The translations under genes were made by a program, and so were the position numbers. A stretch of 64,000 nt of DNA, taken from assembly GCA_023229425.1 (NCBI GenBank), contig JALNZG010000001.1, forward strand, positions 310,001-374,000, given 5' to 3'. Positions 54,051 through 63,198 of this stretch are shown piece by piece; positions within the stretch are counted from its first letter, which is position 1, and the number at the start of each line of letters is the position of its first letter. The DNA comes from Ignavibacteriaceae bacterium (GTDB lineage: Bacteria > Bacteroidota > Ignavibacteria > Ignavibacteriales > Ignavibacteriaceae). Below the pieces are notes generated by a model. It was not told the origin of the DNA and did not search any database. It saw only the letters and a program-made list of their open reading frames with translations.

Positions 54051-54785
54051 TTAAATAGTTATAGAATCAAACTTAACCGATATACCAATTTGGTATTGCA
54101 ATAGATCGGTTTTTGATCTTGATGGAAACAGTGTTACGGTTCCATCCGAATTACCAACTATCGAGCCTTTTGTAAGGTATTCAGCTTCTGTTCCCTTTAA
54201 ATATCGAGCTTTGAAATCAAGATACAACGTTTGCAGATCAGATGGATCGGCTAGGTTGTGTTCATAGACTTTTATCATCAATCCACAACCAAATCCAAAG
54301 CTCCACGCATAATCACTAATGTTTGTTGAACTTGAAATCTCTTTATCTTCGCTTTCATCGGTTACTTTTGATTCGGTAAAAAGATAATTCCCGCCGAACA
54401 GCAGATCGAAATACGGTCTTATCGATTCCCCGTTTGTAGTCAATTGAAAAAGGACGTGGAAATTAATCAATTGATTTAACCTGCTTAACTTAACCGTTAC
54501 ACCGCTTAAAGGGACATCCAAATTCTCGCTACCATAAGCGATATAACCTAAATCCAAACCGAATCCGAAAGGAGTATTACCATTGTCAAAATAGTAAATC
54601 CCTTCCCCGCCTAACCCAATGCCGGAATTTTTCACGTTTTTACTAAACTCATTTTGAGGAACCGCAAGAATAAGGTTGAGTCCGATATTTTGCGCATAAA
54701 GAATATTCCCGCAATTGCTGGACAGGTTTGGCAAAAAAAACAAACAGAAGCTGAGAATAACTAATCGGATTGATCTCTTAACCAT
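54051..54785 (-). CDS. Outer-membrane barrel protein, unknown function
   Basis: A 244-residue exported protein. The signal peptide region (LVILSFCLFFLPNLSSNCGN) is followed by about eight amphipathic strands (GLGGEGIYYFDNGNTPFGFG, LINFHVLFQLTTNGESIRPY, DLLFGGNYLF) typical of small OmpA-like or Opa-like barrels. No precise family is recognised. It is transcribed in the same direction as the M1 peptidase and lies 45 bases upstream of it; shared transcription is possible. Confidence 0.68.
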   Translation of the reverse strand: MVKRSIRLVILSFCLFFLPNLSSNCGNILYAQNIGLNLILAVPQNEFSKNVKNSGIGLGGEGIYYFDNGNTPFGFGLDLGYIAYGSENLDVPLSGVTVKLSRLNQLINFHVLFQLTTNGESIRPYFDLLFGGNYLFTESKVTDESEDKEISSSTNISDYAWSFGFGCGLMIKVYEHNLADPSDLQTLYLDFKARYLKGTEAEYLTKGSIVGNSDGTVTLFPSRSKTDLLQYQIGISVKFDSITI

Positions 54786-54899
54786 CTTTATTCCTTTACT
54801 TTTGATTACATAATTTCGAAAAAATTACTTAGTTTCCTTACAGTGTAAAATGAAAAGTTTAAACTGCAATTTCAATAGTAAAAATAAGGAAAATTAAGC

Positions 54900-55241
54900 T
54901 TGGGCGAAATTATATTTTGGACGCTTGTACGGATCTTAATTATAATTCCAACAATTTGGGTTCTGAGTAGCTACCTTGATTATCAAGTTTGGTGGAGCGC
55001 TTCGTTCTTGCTTTTGTATGGCGTTGTGCTGCATCCTGCAATTGTCCAGTTTAGATATTTTTTAGAAAAAAATAAAGATGTGCTCGAATCAACTTTATGT
55101 TCAAGCTGCGAACACTTTGATAAAAGCGCTGTCCTCTGCATGAAACATGATGAACATCCGACAAAACATTACCTGCCCTGCGATGGGATTGATTGGTCAC
55201 CAAAAGGTAAAGGACACGAAATAGAAGACCTCTCGGAATAG
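54900..55241 (+). CDS. Small membrane protein with C-terminal cysteine cluster
   Basis: A 113-residue protein. It begins with TTG at 54,900, preceded by AAGGA 9 bases upstream; no in-frame ATG precedes the conserved part. Two membrane helices (about 5-22 and 27-50) are followed by a soluble tail with CSSCEHFDKSAVLC, then HYLPCDGIDW, so four cysteines are arranged as in small zinc or iron-sulphur sites. The tail phrase DGIDWSPKG is also acidic. The family is not recognised. Confidence 0.62.
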   Translation: MGEIIFWTLVRILIIIPTIWVLSSYLDYQVWWSASFLLLYGVVLHPAIVQFRYFLEKNKDVLESTLCSSCEHFDKSAVLCMKHDEHPTKHYLPCDGIDWSPKGKGHEIEDLSE

Positions 55242-55320
55242 AACGTGATGAACTGTTTTAGTGAGATAGAATAATATCCCCAATTAAATTATTGTTTTTG
55301 GGGTCAAGATTTACGAACAA

Positions 55321-55403
55321 GGATTAACGGAATATTGATTTTTGATTTTTGATTTTTTTAACTTCTAAAATCAAAAATCGTTAATCCTTTCCGCCGCGGC
55401 GGA
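55321..55403. repeat. Heptamer run in a long foldback, then GC palindrome
   Basis: The 409-base gap 55,242-55,650 has no gene. GGATTAAC (55,321-55,328) pairs with GTTAATCC (55,380-55,387). Inside, GATTTTTGATTTT (55,337-55,349) pairs with AAAATCAAAAATC (55,367-55,379), giving 21 paired bases with an 8-base bulge on one side. The left arm consists of GATTTTT three times, again a strict 7-base unit. A perfect palindrome TCCGCCGCGGCGGA (55,390-55,403) follows. A TTCATCC/ATTC run at about 55,493-55,523 resembles 41-75. Confidence 0.8.
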
Positions 55404-55650
55404 CTGAGATCAACTCGCCTGAGGTGGGTGGTTAGCGGCTCCTTCGCCCTAAGATAGAATGAAGATCATTGTTAAATACCTTAAAACTTACGCCATTCAT
55501 CCATGCTTTCATTCATCCATTCTCTGAGCACAAAATTTCAGTTTCAGTCAGTTACATTTTCCTCACAAATAATTTTCCGTTCATATCTGAAACCAAAAAT
55601 ATTTTCCAGCATCACACAAATCAGAAAATCAAAACAAAAAGGAAATGAAT

Positions 55651-55983
55651 ATGAGTTTTTTAGTAGAAGGAACAGATAGCAATTTTGATTCGGAAGTTCT
55701 AAAATCAGATTTACCGGTTTTGGTAGATTTTTGGGCTCCCTGGTGCGGACCTTGCAGAATGGTCGGACCAATCGTTGACCAATTAGCCACGGAACTTCAG
55801 GGTAAATTAAAAGTTGTGAAAGTAAATACAGACGAAAATCAATCCGTTGCAGTTCGTTATGGAATCAGAAGCATCCCGACTCTTGGCATATTCAAAGATG
55901 GCAAAGTTGTTGATACGGTCATCGGTGCAGTTCCAAAACAATATTTACAAGAAAAAGTTCAACCTTATTTATCTGTTAATTAA
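55651..55983 (+). CDS. trxA: Thioredoxin
   Basis: A 110-residue cytoplasmic thioredoxin that reduces protein disulphides. The active site [10 protein letters not shown] has redox Cys32 and Cys35. The cis-proline loop [14 protein letters not shown] is present. An earlier ATG at 55,645 is only two bases from AAGGAA; the ATG at 55,651 has the better spacing and is chosen. The gene stands alone and ends in a terminator shared with the opposing gene. Confidence 0.96.
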   Translation: MSFLVEGTDSNFDSEVLKSDLPVLVDFWAPWCGPCRMVGPIVDQLATELQGKLKVVKVNTDENQSVAVRYGIRSIPTLGIFKDGKVVDTVIGAVPKQYLQEKVQPYLSVN

Positions 55984-55990
55984 TTGTATG

Positions 55991-56028
55991 AAGCCGGATA
56001 AGGACTTATTATTCTTTTCCGGCTTTTA
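55991..56028. terminator. Terminator between trxA and the acyltransferase gene
   Basis: AAGCCGGA (55,991-55,998) and TCCGGCTT (56,018-56,025) form a perfect 8-base stem followed by TTT on the plus strand. It lies 8 bases after the trxA stop and abuts the stop codon of the convergent gene. Confidence 0.8.
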
Positions 56029-57156
56029 CTTAACTAAAAAGATAAGCACAAAGCCCCAGACCACAATTGCCGTAACTATCCTTGCTCTTTCCGGAAATTT
56101 TACTTTGAATACATGCCAAATCTTTGCAACAAACATCATGGCAATAATAAACACCAATGTTACCGCAACAGCCTCAGCAACGTTTAATGATTGATGAACA
56201 AAATCTTGCAAGCTCCGGTCCCCGACGACCTTTCTGAAAATTATTTGTAAGTGAAGCCAGTAAACAACAAGCGATTCGCGGCTGACATCCAAAATATAAT
56301 TTTCTTTCAAACCGATCCTGTTCTCAAAAAACCAGCACGATGAAAAAATCAGAAAAACATATCCAAGCCGCAGAAGAAAAAAGAGATAATTAGGCGGCGG
56401 CATTTTTACTTGAAGAAAAAATCCTTCCGTAATACAAAGATGTCCTACTAACACAAATACCAGACCGGCAAGAGATAAATTTCTAAAAAATATTTTCGTT
56501 GTTCCTTTCTCCTGCGCTTTAATAAAGTAAGAACAAGTAACGCCCCCCAAAAACATAAATCCAAGCCAGGGAACAAGCGGAAAAAAGGAACCGTCTTTTT
56601 TTGTAAGAAAGTTCGAAAGAAACATCGGAAGTGAGTGTGATGCATTTGTGTTCCAAAAGTATGGGGCGATCCAAACGGAAAATGCGCCAAGAAAAAAGAT
56701 AAGCCACATGAAGATACTATCTTTTTTTATAATCAGCCGGAGAAGGAAGAGAACCAACAAACCGAAGGCGATGCACTGTAAGATATCAACATTAATAAAG
56801 CCGCTGATCTCTTCGGGGGTTGCTTTATGCAGCATTTTTTGAAGCGATAAATAAGGAAGATGCAGACTATAACCGACCAAAAATATTAACCCGATCCTCC
56901 CGATCTGCCGCCAAAATGCGAATTTATATTTTCGGAATTCTTCAAGTTTCTTTTTGCCGGCAAGCACAAAGGCAAAACCCGAAATGAATAAAAAGGAAGG
57001 AGCAACCAATCCATTTATAAAATTCAATTGAGAAAACCACCACAAGTTTTTTATGTGCGGTAAAAGCATCGAATTAAAAACATGAACCTCGATCATTACC
57101 AACAATACTAATCCGCGGTGCAGATCAACAAACAAAAGTCTCTGATTTTTTCCCAT
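56026..57156 (-). CDS. DUF1624/HGSNAT-like membrane acyltransferase
   Basis: A 376-residue inner-membrane protein with about ten helices. It begins LLFVDLHRGLVLLVMIEVHV, the conserved start (Asp-x-x-Arg-Gly) of the heparan-alpha-glucosaminide N-acetyltransferase and YeiB-like families, with a His in the first helix likely to carry the acyl group. Later landmarks are PLVPWLGFMFLGGVTCSYFI and SRESLVVYWLHLQIIF. It probably acetylates an exported sugar or cell-envelope glycan. It is 19 bases after rpiB, so the genes are likely cotranscribed. Confidence 0.82.
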   Translation of the reverse strand: MGKNQRLLFVDLHRGLVLLVMIEVHVFNSMLLPHIKNLWWFSQLNFINGLVAPSFLFISGFAFVLAGKKKLEEFRKYKFAFWRQIGRIGLIFLVGYSLHLPYLSLQKMLHKATPEEISGFINVDILQCIAFGLLVLFLLRLIIKKDSIFMWLIFFLGAFSVWIAPYFWNTNASHSLPMFLSNFLTKKDGSFFPLVPWLGFMFLGGVTCSYFIKAQEKGTTKIFFRNLSLAGLVFVLVGHLCITEGFFLQVKMPPPNYLFFLLRLGYVFLIFSSCWFFENRIGLKENYILDVSRESLVVYWLHLQIIFRKVVGDRSLQDFVHQSLNVAEAVAVTLVFIIAMMFVAKIWHVFKVKFPERARIVTAIVVWGFVLIFLVK

Positions 57157-57175
57157 AACTATCTAAATCCGTCTA

Positions 57176-57619
57176 TTAATTTTCTAACGCAAGAATTTTT
57201 TCAAGTCTTCTTTTGTGCCGTTCATCGTTTGAAAAAGTTGCATTGGCAAATGCATGAACAATTTCTTTTGCAGTTTCAATCCCAATTATCCTTCCACCGA
57301 GACATAAAACATTCATGTCGTCATGTTCAACGCCCTGATGCGCTGAATAAACATCATGGCAGACACAAGCGCGGATGCCCTTTATTTTGTTGGCGGCAAT
57401 GCAAGCTCCAACTCCGCTGCCGCAAACGATGATTCCTTTTTCAGCTTCATTCGCTGAAATTTTTTTTGCAACTGCAATTGCAAAGTCGGGGTAATCATCT
57501 TTTGCATCGTAAACTAAATTGCCTGCATCAACAACTTCAAAATTATATGCAAGAAGATATTCCTTGATTTTTTCTTTTATCTCAAAACCACCGTGATCAG
57601 CGCCAAGAATAATTTTCAT
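57176..57619 (-). CDS. rpiB: Ribose-5-phosphate isomerase B
   Basis: Interconverts ribose 5-phosphate and ribulose 5-phosphate in the pentose phosphate pathway. The 147 residues match the RpiB/LacAB family: GADHGGFEIK at the start (Asp8, His9), the catalytic Cys66 in GIIVCGSGVGACIAANK, GIRACVCHDVYSAHQGVEHD, and MNVLCLGGRIIGIETAK. It lies 18 bases after the GT-C gene in the same direction. Confidence 0.97.
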   Translation of the reverse strand: MKIILGADHGGFEIKEKIKEYLLAYNFEVVDAGNLVYDAKDDYPDFAIAVAKKISANEAEKGIIVCGSGVGACIAANKIKGIRACVCHDVYSAHQGVEHDDMNVLCLGGRIIGIETAKEIVHAFANATFSNDERHKRRLEKILALEN

Positions 57620-57637
57620 TTCATTTTCTTTCTAAGT

Positions 57638-58945
57638 TTATTTTTTGAATTTTAATTTATAAAGATCGTAACTGAGAAGTACAAAAAAGGGAATATATTC
57701 CAACAAGAGAACCCATGTATATTCCTGCCAAACTTTTCCCATTGGAGTAACATTCGTTAAGTTGATAGTGAATAGTAAACTCATAACCGAGGTAAACTGA
57801 ATGAATGGATTTACCGCGGAAATCCAACCCAGGTACCAGGGGAAAAATGTCGGTGAAAAAATAATCATAACAAGTAAAACGGTATAAACAGCAGAAAGAA
57901 AATTCTTATACCTGAGTGAAATCACCGCAACAGCAGCCACTAAACTAGCTGTACAAATCAAACGCGTAGTTTGTCCGTTATGCAAAAACATGTTTAAGAA
58001 ATTATAAATCGAGCCGTTAAATTCCCACCTCGACAAATATTTGAAGATCGAACCTGTTAACGGTTTATTGTCTGGAAGAAATGGGAGATAAAATGCGACA
58101 ACAACAACTAAAAACAGTAAATAAAAAAAAACCGCTTTCTTAAACCAAAACTTTTTCAGAAGAAGAGGAAGAATAAAAACAGGGTACAATTTTATAAGAA
58201 AACTAAATGCAAATGAAAGTGAAGAACCGATCAAATTTTCCTTCATCGTATAATACAAAAACATGACAAAAAACATTACCGCCGCTGCATCGAGATGAGC
58301 GTTCACAAAAAATTCCATTACAGGCAGCGGAAGCCAAGCATAAAAAATAATTTGATGCTCGTTCTCTTTTTGCAAACGGAATAATTTTAGAAGAAAGAGA
58401 AGTGTGAAAAACTCGCAAAGCAAATAAATCAATTTTAAACCGACGGGCGATTCACCGCTGATAAAATAACCTGCGGCAAAGATCAATTGCGCTGCCGGCG
58501 GATAGATTGCCGCCATTGTTTTGAACGTTACTTTCGACGGGAGATCTTTTCCGTGCAAAAAATTGAGCGAAGAATCTGCCGGATTTTTTTCGTACGGATT
58601 TACACCATGCAGTAAAATTTTTCCTTCCCACAAATAGCGGTAATAATCATCTGAGGTTGTTGGGGCAGTAGGCACTAATGTTAAACGGAAAAGTAATCCG
58701 AATAAAACAATTACCTGCACAAGTGAAAACTCTCTTCCGAACAGCGAAATATTTTTTCTTTCACTTTTTTTTACCAATTGCACGGTAAGAAGAAAAAGCA
58801 AAAAGAATAGGGAGTAAATGATAATGTAAAGAAGAATATTCGGTGAAGCAGAATTAGAAAAAGTAAAATAAAGCAGCAACAATTCAATTAAAAAACCGAG
58901 CGCTAAAAATTTATTCCAAGAAAATTGAAGAAGCTGTTTTAGCAT
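57638..58945 (-). CDS. GT-C-fold membrane glycosyltransferase (DUF2029/GT87-like)
   Basis: A 435-residue inner-membrane protein with about ten helices. The first periplasmic loop holds TSDDYYRYLWEGKILLHGVN and PYEKNPADS, where the paired Asp residues are typical of polyprenyl-phosphate mannosyl- and arabinosyl-transferases of the GT-C fold. Its acceptor is unknown. It starts 3 bases after the receptor-like gene. With the acyltransferase nearby this suggests glycan modification outside the membrane. Confidence 0.8.
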   Translation of the reverse strand: MLKQLLQFSWNKFLALGFLIELLLLYFTFSNSASPNILLYIIIYSLFFLLFLLTVQLVKKSERKNISLFGREFSLVQVIVLFGLLFRLTLVPTAPTTSDDYYRYLWEGKILLHGVNPYEKNPADSSLNFLHGKDLPSKVTFKTMAAIYPPAAQLIFAAGYFISGESPVGLKLIYLLCEFFTLLFLLKLFRLQKENEHQIIFYAWLPLPVMEFFVNAHLDAAAVMFFVMFLYYTMKENLIGSSLSFAFSFLIKLYPVFILPLLLKKFWFKKAVFFYLLFLVVVVAFYLPFLPDNKPLTGSIFKYLSRWEFNGSIYNFLNMFLHNGQTTRLICTASLVAAVAVISLRYKNFLSAVYTVLLVMIIFSPTFFPWYLGWISAVNPFIQFTSVMSLLFTINLTNVTPMGKVWQEYTWVLLLEYIPFFVLLSYDLYKLKFKK

Positions 58946-58948
58946 TGG

Positions 58949-60970
58949 TTAATTAGCAAACTCCCATGATATACCAAAGCGGATTCCTCTTCCCGGCATC
59001 GGGAAATACGGTGTAATGTAATAGAGATTTCCGAAAAGATTTTCCCACGAAAAAAAGATCATGGCAGATTTTTGTATCTCTCCCGAAAGATAGAAATCAA
59101 GCGTAAATGAAGCGGGAACTTGAGGCTTTGCAATATCATAATAGATTTCTGTTCTATAAAAATTATATTGCGCATAAACTTGTTTCCCGGAATATTTTGC
59201 TTCAAATCCGGTGCGTAGCCGTAAACTGGAATTAAAAAGTGTATCGCGGTATTCTATTTTCCAATTCAAAGTTAAGGTGGGAAGAATTGGCCCGATTGAG
59301 AAATAACGATACTTCCTTTTAGTAAATAAAGAATTTGTTAATGCGTGGATTTTCCAATATTGATAATGAAATGTTATACCTACACCATAATTTTCTTGAG
59401 TACTCCAAGATCCATCTCTATTATAAAAAAGGTTAAGTATGGTAGACATCTTTTCTGTCGTCGCTTTATAACCAATTTCTGAAATTAAAAGTGTATTAAA
59501 ACTTTCTCCCAGAATACTAATGGTTAAAGGATCATAATCATGTGCTTTTTCAACATAAGAAATTCCAGAGTATATTGAAGAATGATCAGACATGAGGTAT
59601 TTAATATCACCACCAAAACTAAAATATCTATTTCCCTTTGTAGAAACAACCTTCCCAAACACAGCAGGAATTAGTTTATTGTCTGAGTTATTCAATGTGA
59701 GAATTCCATCAAGAATGAAATTGTTCTTATCAGTGGAGTATCTACCATAAATACCACTGGAAGATGAATAATAGCCCGAATAATCCACGTGCTCGTAATT
59801 TCCTTTTATTGAAAAGTTGAAAATGTTAAAATTCATTTGGTGACTTACAATTCCGCCAAGTACTTTTGTCTTTCTATCAGAAAGAAAGGTCGGAAGATTA
59901 CTTTGTATTCCAAATTCATTTTGCCGGTATTCATCTAAACTAAAACGATAATAAAATGAAAGTTCTGAAGTACTTTCTTCATATAAATGAGCCAGCATCC
60001 TTAAAGAAAAATTATGTTGCTTTACCTTTTGGTAGCGTTCGCGGATAACAACGGGAGAAGAAAGCAGATCGTATAAATACTTTTCGGGAGAAGTAGTAAT
60101 CGTAGCTATGCTGTCGTAATTGATTCCGCCGTTCAGTCCGATATCCGATTTTACAAAATTGTAATTCAAGAAAAAGTTAAGCGCATTTGAGTACAAATAT
60201 TTCAGTTTTACTTTTGCCTGCCACAAGCTGTAATCGGAATTATAAAATCCTTGATCCATTTTCCGGTTGGAAACATCAAAAGAAAAAAGATATTTTTTTG
60301 AAAAAAGAGAATTGAACTGTGCATCAACATAACCTTCGCCGAATGGAGATTCGATATATTTGAGGCGGGTGTAAGGCGGCATGGCAATAAAATCTTTGGT
60401 GATAAAATTTACCGTCGCTAAATTGTTAAAAACTCCGTGTAAAAATCCGCGGGGAGAAGGAACAAGTTCAATCGAATCAACATCTTCGGTTTGATACAAG
60501 TTCAGATCGTACACGTTCCGCATTCTGTCGTTCAGCAGAATTCCGTTTTCAAAATAACTTACGTTACCGAATCCTGCTCCGTAAAAATTCATTTCCTCCG
60601 GAAGTCCGCTAAAACCGAGGCTTCTTTTATAACTCACGGGAACTAAAGCGAAAAGATCCCCGGCATAACGTAAATTCATTCTCCGGATTTCTTCCTGCGC
60701 GATTATAGAACTAAACGGAAGTTCTGCTTTAAAAGTCAGCGGGATGATCGTGTCTCGAACCGCTTCCCTTGCAAGCGAATCAACTGCCGCCGAATCAACT
60801 ACGGCAAACGAATTCGTTTTTAACGAATCAACCGAAACTAAAGAATCGCCGGTTGATAAATTACCAACGGCTAAAGTATCTCCGGTAGATCGGCTTGCCG
60901 CGGTAAGAGAATCGCTCATTGGAAAAGCTTGTTTTGCGAAAAAGAAAAATATTAGGATGAAGAATTTCAT
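58949..60970 (-). CDS. TonB-receptor-like outer-membrane protein with a plug domain
   Basis: A 673-residue exported protein. The start at 60,970 is chosen because the signal peptide (MKFFILIFFFFAKQAFP) begins there; the frame is open to 61,039. Residues 20-60 form a low-complexity run of STGDSL/TGDTLAV and VDSLK-like phrases. A plug-like segment (about 90-180, IIAQEEIRRMNLRYAGDLFA, FENGILLNDRMRNVYDLNLY) precedes a barrel that ends RFGISWEFAN. There is no obvious TonB box. Family members with this plug may be receptors or have lost transport. Only 3 bases separate it from the GT-C gene. Confidence 0.78.
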   Translation of the reverse strand: MKFFILIFFFFAKQAFPMSDSLTAASRSTGDTLAVGNLSTGDSLVSVDSLKTNSFAVVDSAAVDSLAREAVRDTIIPLTFKAELPFSSIIAQEEIRRMNLRYAGDLFALVPVSYKRSLGFSGLPEEMNFYGAGFGNVSYFENGILLNDRMRNVYDLNLYQTEDVDSIELVPSPRGFLHGVFNNLATVNFITKDFIAMPPYTRLKYIESPFGEGYVDAQFNSLFSKKYLFSFDVSNRKMDQGFYNSDYSLWQAKVKLKYLYSNALNFFLNYNFVKSDIGLNGGINYDSIATITTSPEKYLYDLLSSPVVIRERYQKVKQHNFSLRMLAHLYEESTSELSFYYRFSLDEYRQNEFGIQSNLPTFLSDRKTKVLGGIVSHQMNFNIFNFSIKGNYEHVDYSGYYSSSSGIYGRYSTDKNNFILDGILTLNNSDNKLIPAVFGKVVSTKGNRYFSFGGDIKYLMSDHSSIYSGISYVEKAHDYDPLTISILGESFNTLLISEIGYKATTEKMSTILNLFYNRDGSWSTQENYGVGITFHYQYWKIHALTNSLFTKRKYRYFSIGPILPTLTLNWKIEYRDTLFNSSLRLRTGFEAKYSGKQVYAQYNFYRTEIYYDIAKPQVPASFTLDFYLSGEIQKSAMIFFSWENLFGNLYYITPYFPMPGRGIRFGISWEFAN

Positions 60971-61022
60971 TATCTTTTTAATTAACTGATTATCTATTGG
61001 TAAATTAATAATTAAATTTGTA

Positions 61023-61763
61023 GTGAAAAAATCAAACAATAAAAGGCGCAGTGTGAAGCTTTCAGTTTTATTACCGGGAATGGATGATCAATTCCTCTGG
61101 TTCAGCAATTTGTACGACGTTTCAGGAAAAACAATTTTAGTGGTCGGTGAAAGTTCCGACGGACTGGCAAAATTTATTGAAGAAAATTTCCAAGCGAAAA
61201 TATTTTTCATTGTGCATGAAGAAGATGCGCTCTTCCGCAGCCGGTTATCTCTCAGCGCTAACAAAAATGTTACCGTGCGGTTAATGGATTCTTCTCACAC
61301 AGATTTTAAAGATAATTTTTTTGATGCCGTTTATGCGCAAGCTTCAGTTACGGTAAAAGAAAGGAGAAAAATTGCTAAGGAGTTTTTCCGCATTACCAAA
61401 CCGGAGGGAGTTTTGTGTGTGGGCGAAATGTGCAATCTGAAAAAAGATGTTCCCCAAGTTATTGTGGATTTTTGGCTTCGTTCATCGCTTGCCCCGTTGT
61501 TTGTTGACGAACTTGTTCCTTTTTATGAAGCTGCTTCATGGAAACTTCTCGATTCAAAAGATCTGTCGGAAACGTTAGACCGTTTTTATATTGAATTTGA
61601 AAAGAAAGCCGCAAGAAATCTCCCCAATCTACCGGAAGGTGAAAAGAAACTGCACAAAAAATTCATTCACAAAATCAGCCACCATGCTAATGTTTTTTTA
61701 CGGCACGGCGGATATAAGAATATCGGTTTTTCCGCCATGTTGTTTAAAAAGGAAGTTACATGA
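61023..61763 (+). CDS. Class I SAM-dependent methyltransferase-like protein
   Basis: A 246-residue cytoplasmic protein. The SAM motif I is weak (ILVVGESSDGLAKF instead of the usual acidic-Gly loop), followed by FFDAVYAQASV and a post-I motif (ITKPEGVLCVGEM) as in methylase folds. The substrate is unknown. The longest frame begins with GTG at 61,023; another GTG at 61,053 has AAAGG six bases before it and may be the true start. It overlaps the next gene by 4 bases (ATGA). Confidence 0.72.
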   Translation: MKKSNNKRRSVKLSVLLPGMDDQFLWFSNLYDVSGKTILVVGESSDGLAKFIEENFQAKIFFIVHEEDALFRSRLSLSANKNVTVRLMDSSHTDFKDNFFDAVYAQASVTVKERRKIAKEFFRITKPEGVLCVGEMCNLKKDVPQVIVDFWLRSSLAPLFVDELVPFYEAASWKLLDSKDLSETLDRFYIEFEKKAARNLPNLPEGEKKLHKKFIHKISHHANVFLRHGGYKNIGFSAMLFKKEVT

Positions 61764-63187
61764 GAAGAAATGATCTTATTGAATTGACGATTCTAAGTTA
61801 CGCGTATGAAGGAAAAGGGGTTGCTAAAATTCCGGTTGAAAAAGATGGAGAGACAAAAGATTTCGTCATCTTTGTTCAACATGCGTATCCCGGTGATGTG
61901 GTTAAAGTTGAAATAAAAAAAATTAAAAAGTCATACGCAGAAGCCAAACTTATTGAAGTTATTTCAGCTTCGGCAGAACGGACGACGGCTCGCTGTAGTT
62001 TTTTCGGAACTTGCGGCGGCTGTAAGCAGCAAGACCTTTCGTACCCGACGCAAGCCCGCTATAAACAAGAACAGGTGAAAGATATTTTTAACCGGCTTGG
62101 AGATTTCAAAGATTTCATTTTTGAAGAGATCATTCCCGCCGAACAGACTTTTTTTTACCGGAATAAAATGGAATTCTCCTTTGCCGGACAACGCTGGTTA
62201 ACGCTGGATGAAATTAATTCAAACGAAATTATTGACAGAAATTTTGCGCTTGGACTTCACATCCCAAATCTGTTTGATAAAGTTTTAGACCTTAACGAAT
62301 GTTTCTTGCAATCGGAAGCAAGTAACAAAATTCTCAACTTCACTAGAACATTTTTTAAGGAGAAGAATACTTCAATCTATACAACCAAAACGCACAGCGG
62401 GTATTTGCGGAACTTGGTAGTTAAAGAGTCAAAACATTTTCCTGAACTTATGGTCAATCTTGTTACATCCGAAGAAAATGATGAATTGATGGATGAGTAC
62501 ACACAGAGATTAAAAAAAGAAATCCCCTCCGTAACCACTATTATCAACAATATCAGCAAGAAGAAAGCGTTAGTTGCGCTTGGTGATTATGAAAAAGTTT
62601 TTCACGGAAACGGCATCATTCACGACTCGATCGGAGGTTTTAAATTTAGAATTAGCGCCAACTCATTTTTCCAAACGAACACACTGCAAGCAGGCAATCT
62701 TTATCAAACAGCGCTGGACTTTGCCGGACTTTCGGGTAATGAAATTGTGTATGATCTCTATTGCGGAGCCGGAACAATATCAATTTTTGTTTCGAAGTTC
62801 GCAAAAGAAATTTATGGATTTGAAGTTGTACCCTCTGCAATTGCAGATGCGGAAGTGAACAAAAAACTTAATCGAATTGAAAATGTGAAATTCTTTCTTG
62901 CCGATCTTTACAATTCTTTTATCGAAGTTATTGAAAGTCAAAACATTCCCAAACCCGACGTAATCATTGCAGACCCTCCACGAAACGGGATGCACAAAAA
63001 CACAGTCGCTGATATTTTACAACTTTCTCCCAAAAAAATTGTTTATGTTAGCTGTAACCCGACAACTCAAGTGCGTGATATCAAGCTCTTCTGTGAAGCG
63101 GGATATAAGTTGATTAAAGTTAAGCCGGTTGATATGTTTCCACATACATATCACATAGAGAATATTGCATTGTTGGAAAGATCCTAA
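61760..63187 (+). CDS. rlmD: 23S rRNA (uracil-5-)-methyltransferase RlmD-like
   Basis: A 475-residue RNA methyltransferase of the RumA/RlmD family. A TRAM RNA-binding domain covers about 5-68. The iron-sulphur cluster ligands are Cys79, Cys85 and Cys88 (RCSFFGTCGGCKQQ), with a fourth in LDLNECFLQSE. The SAM domain has SANSFFQTN, VYDLYCGAGTISIF and ADPPRNG, and the catalytic Cys in VYVSCNPTTQVRD. It methylates C5 of a uridine in 23S rRNA (U1939 in E. coli), though RlmC or TrmA-like targets are possible. Confidence 0.92.
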   Translation: MRRNDLIELTILSYAYEGKGVAKIPVEKDGETKDFVIFVQHAYPGDVVKVEIKKIKKSYAEAKLIEVISASAERTTARCSFFGTCGGCKQQDLSYPTQARYKQEQVKDIFNRLGDFKDFIFEEIIPAEQTFFYRNKMEFSFAGQRWLTLDEINSNEIIDRNFALGLHIPNLFDKVLDLNECFLQSEASNKILNFTRTFFKEKNTSIYTTKTHSGYLRNLVVKESKHFPELMVNLVTSEENDELMDEYTQRLKKEIPSVTTIINNISKKKALVALGDYEKVFHGNGIIHDSIGGFKFRISANSFFQTNTLQAGNLYQTALDFAGLSGNEIVYDLYCGAGTISIFVSKFAKEIYGFEVVPSAIADAEVNKKLNRIENVKFFLADLYNSFIEVIESQNIPKPDVIIADPPRNGMHKNTVADILQLSPKKIVYVSCNPTTQVRDIKLFCEAGYKLIKVKPVDMFPHTYHIENIALLERS

Positions 63188-63198
63188 AAAACTATTGT

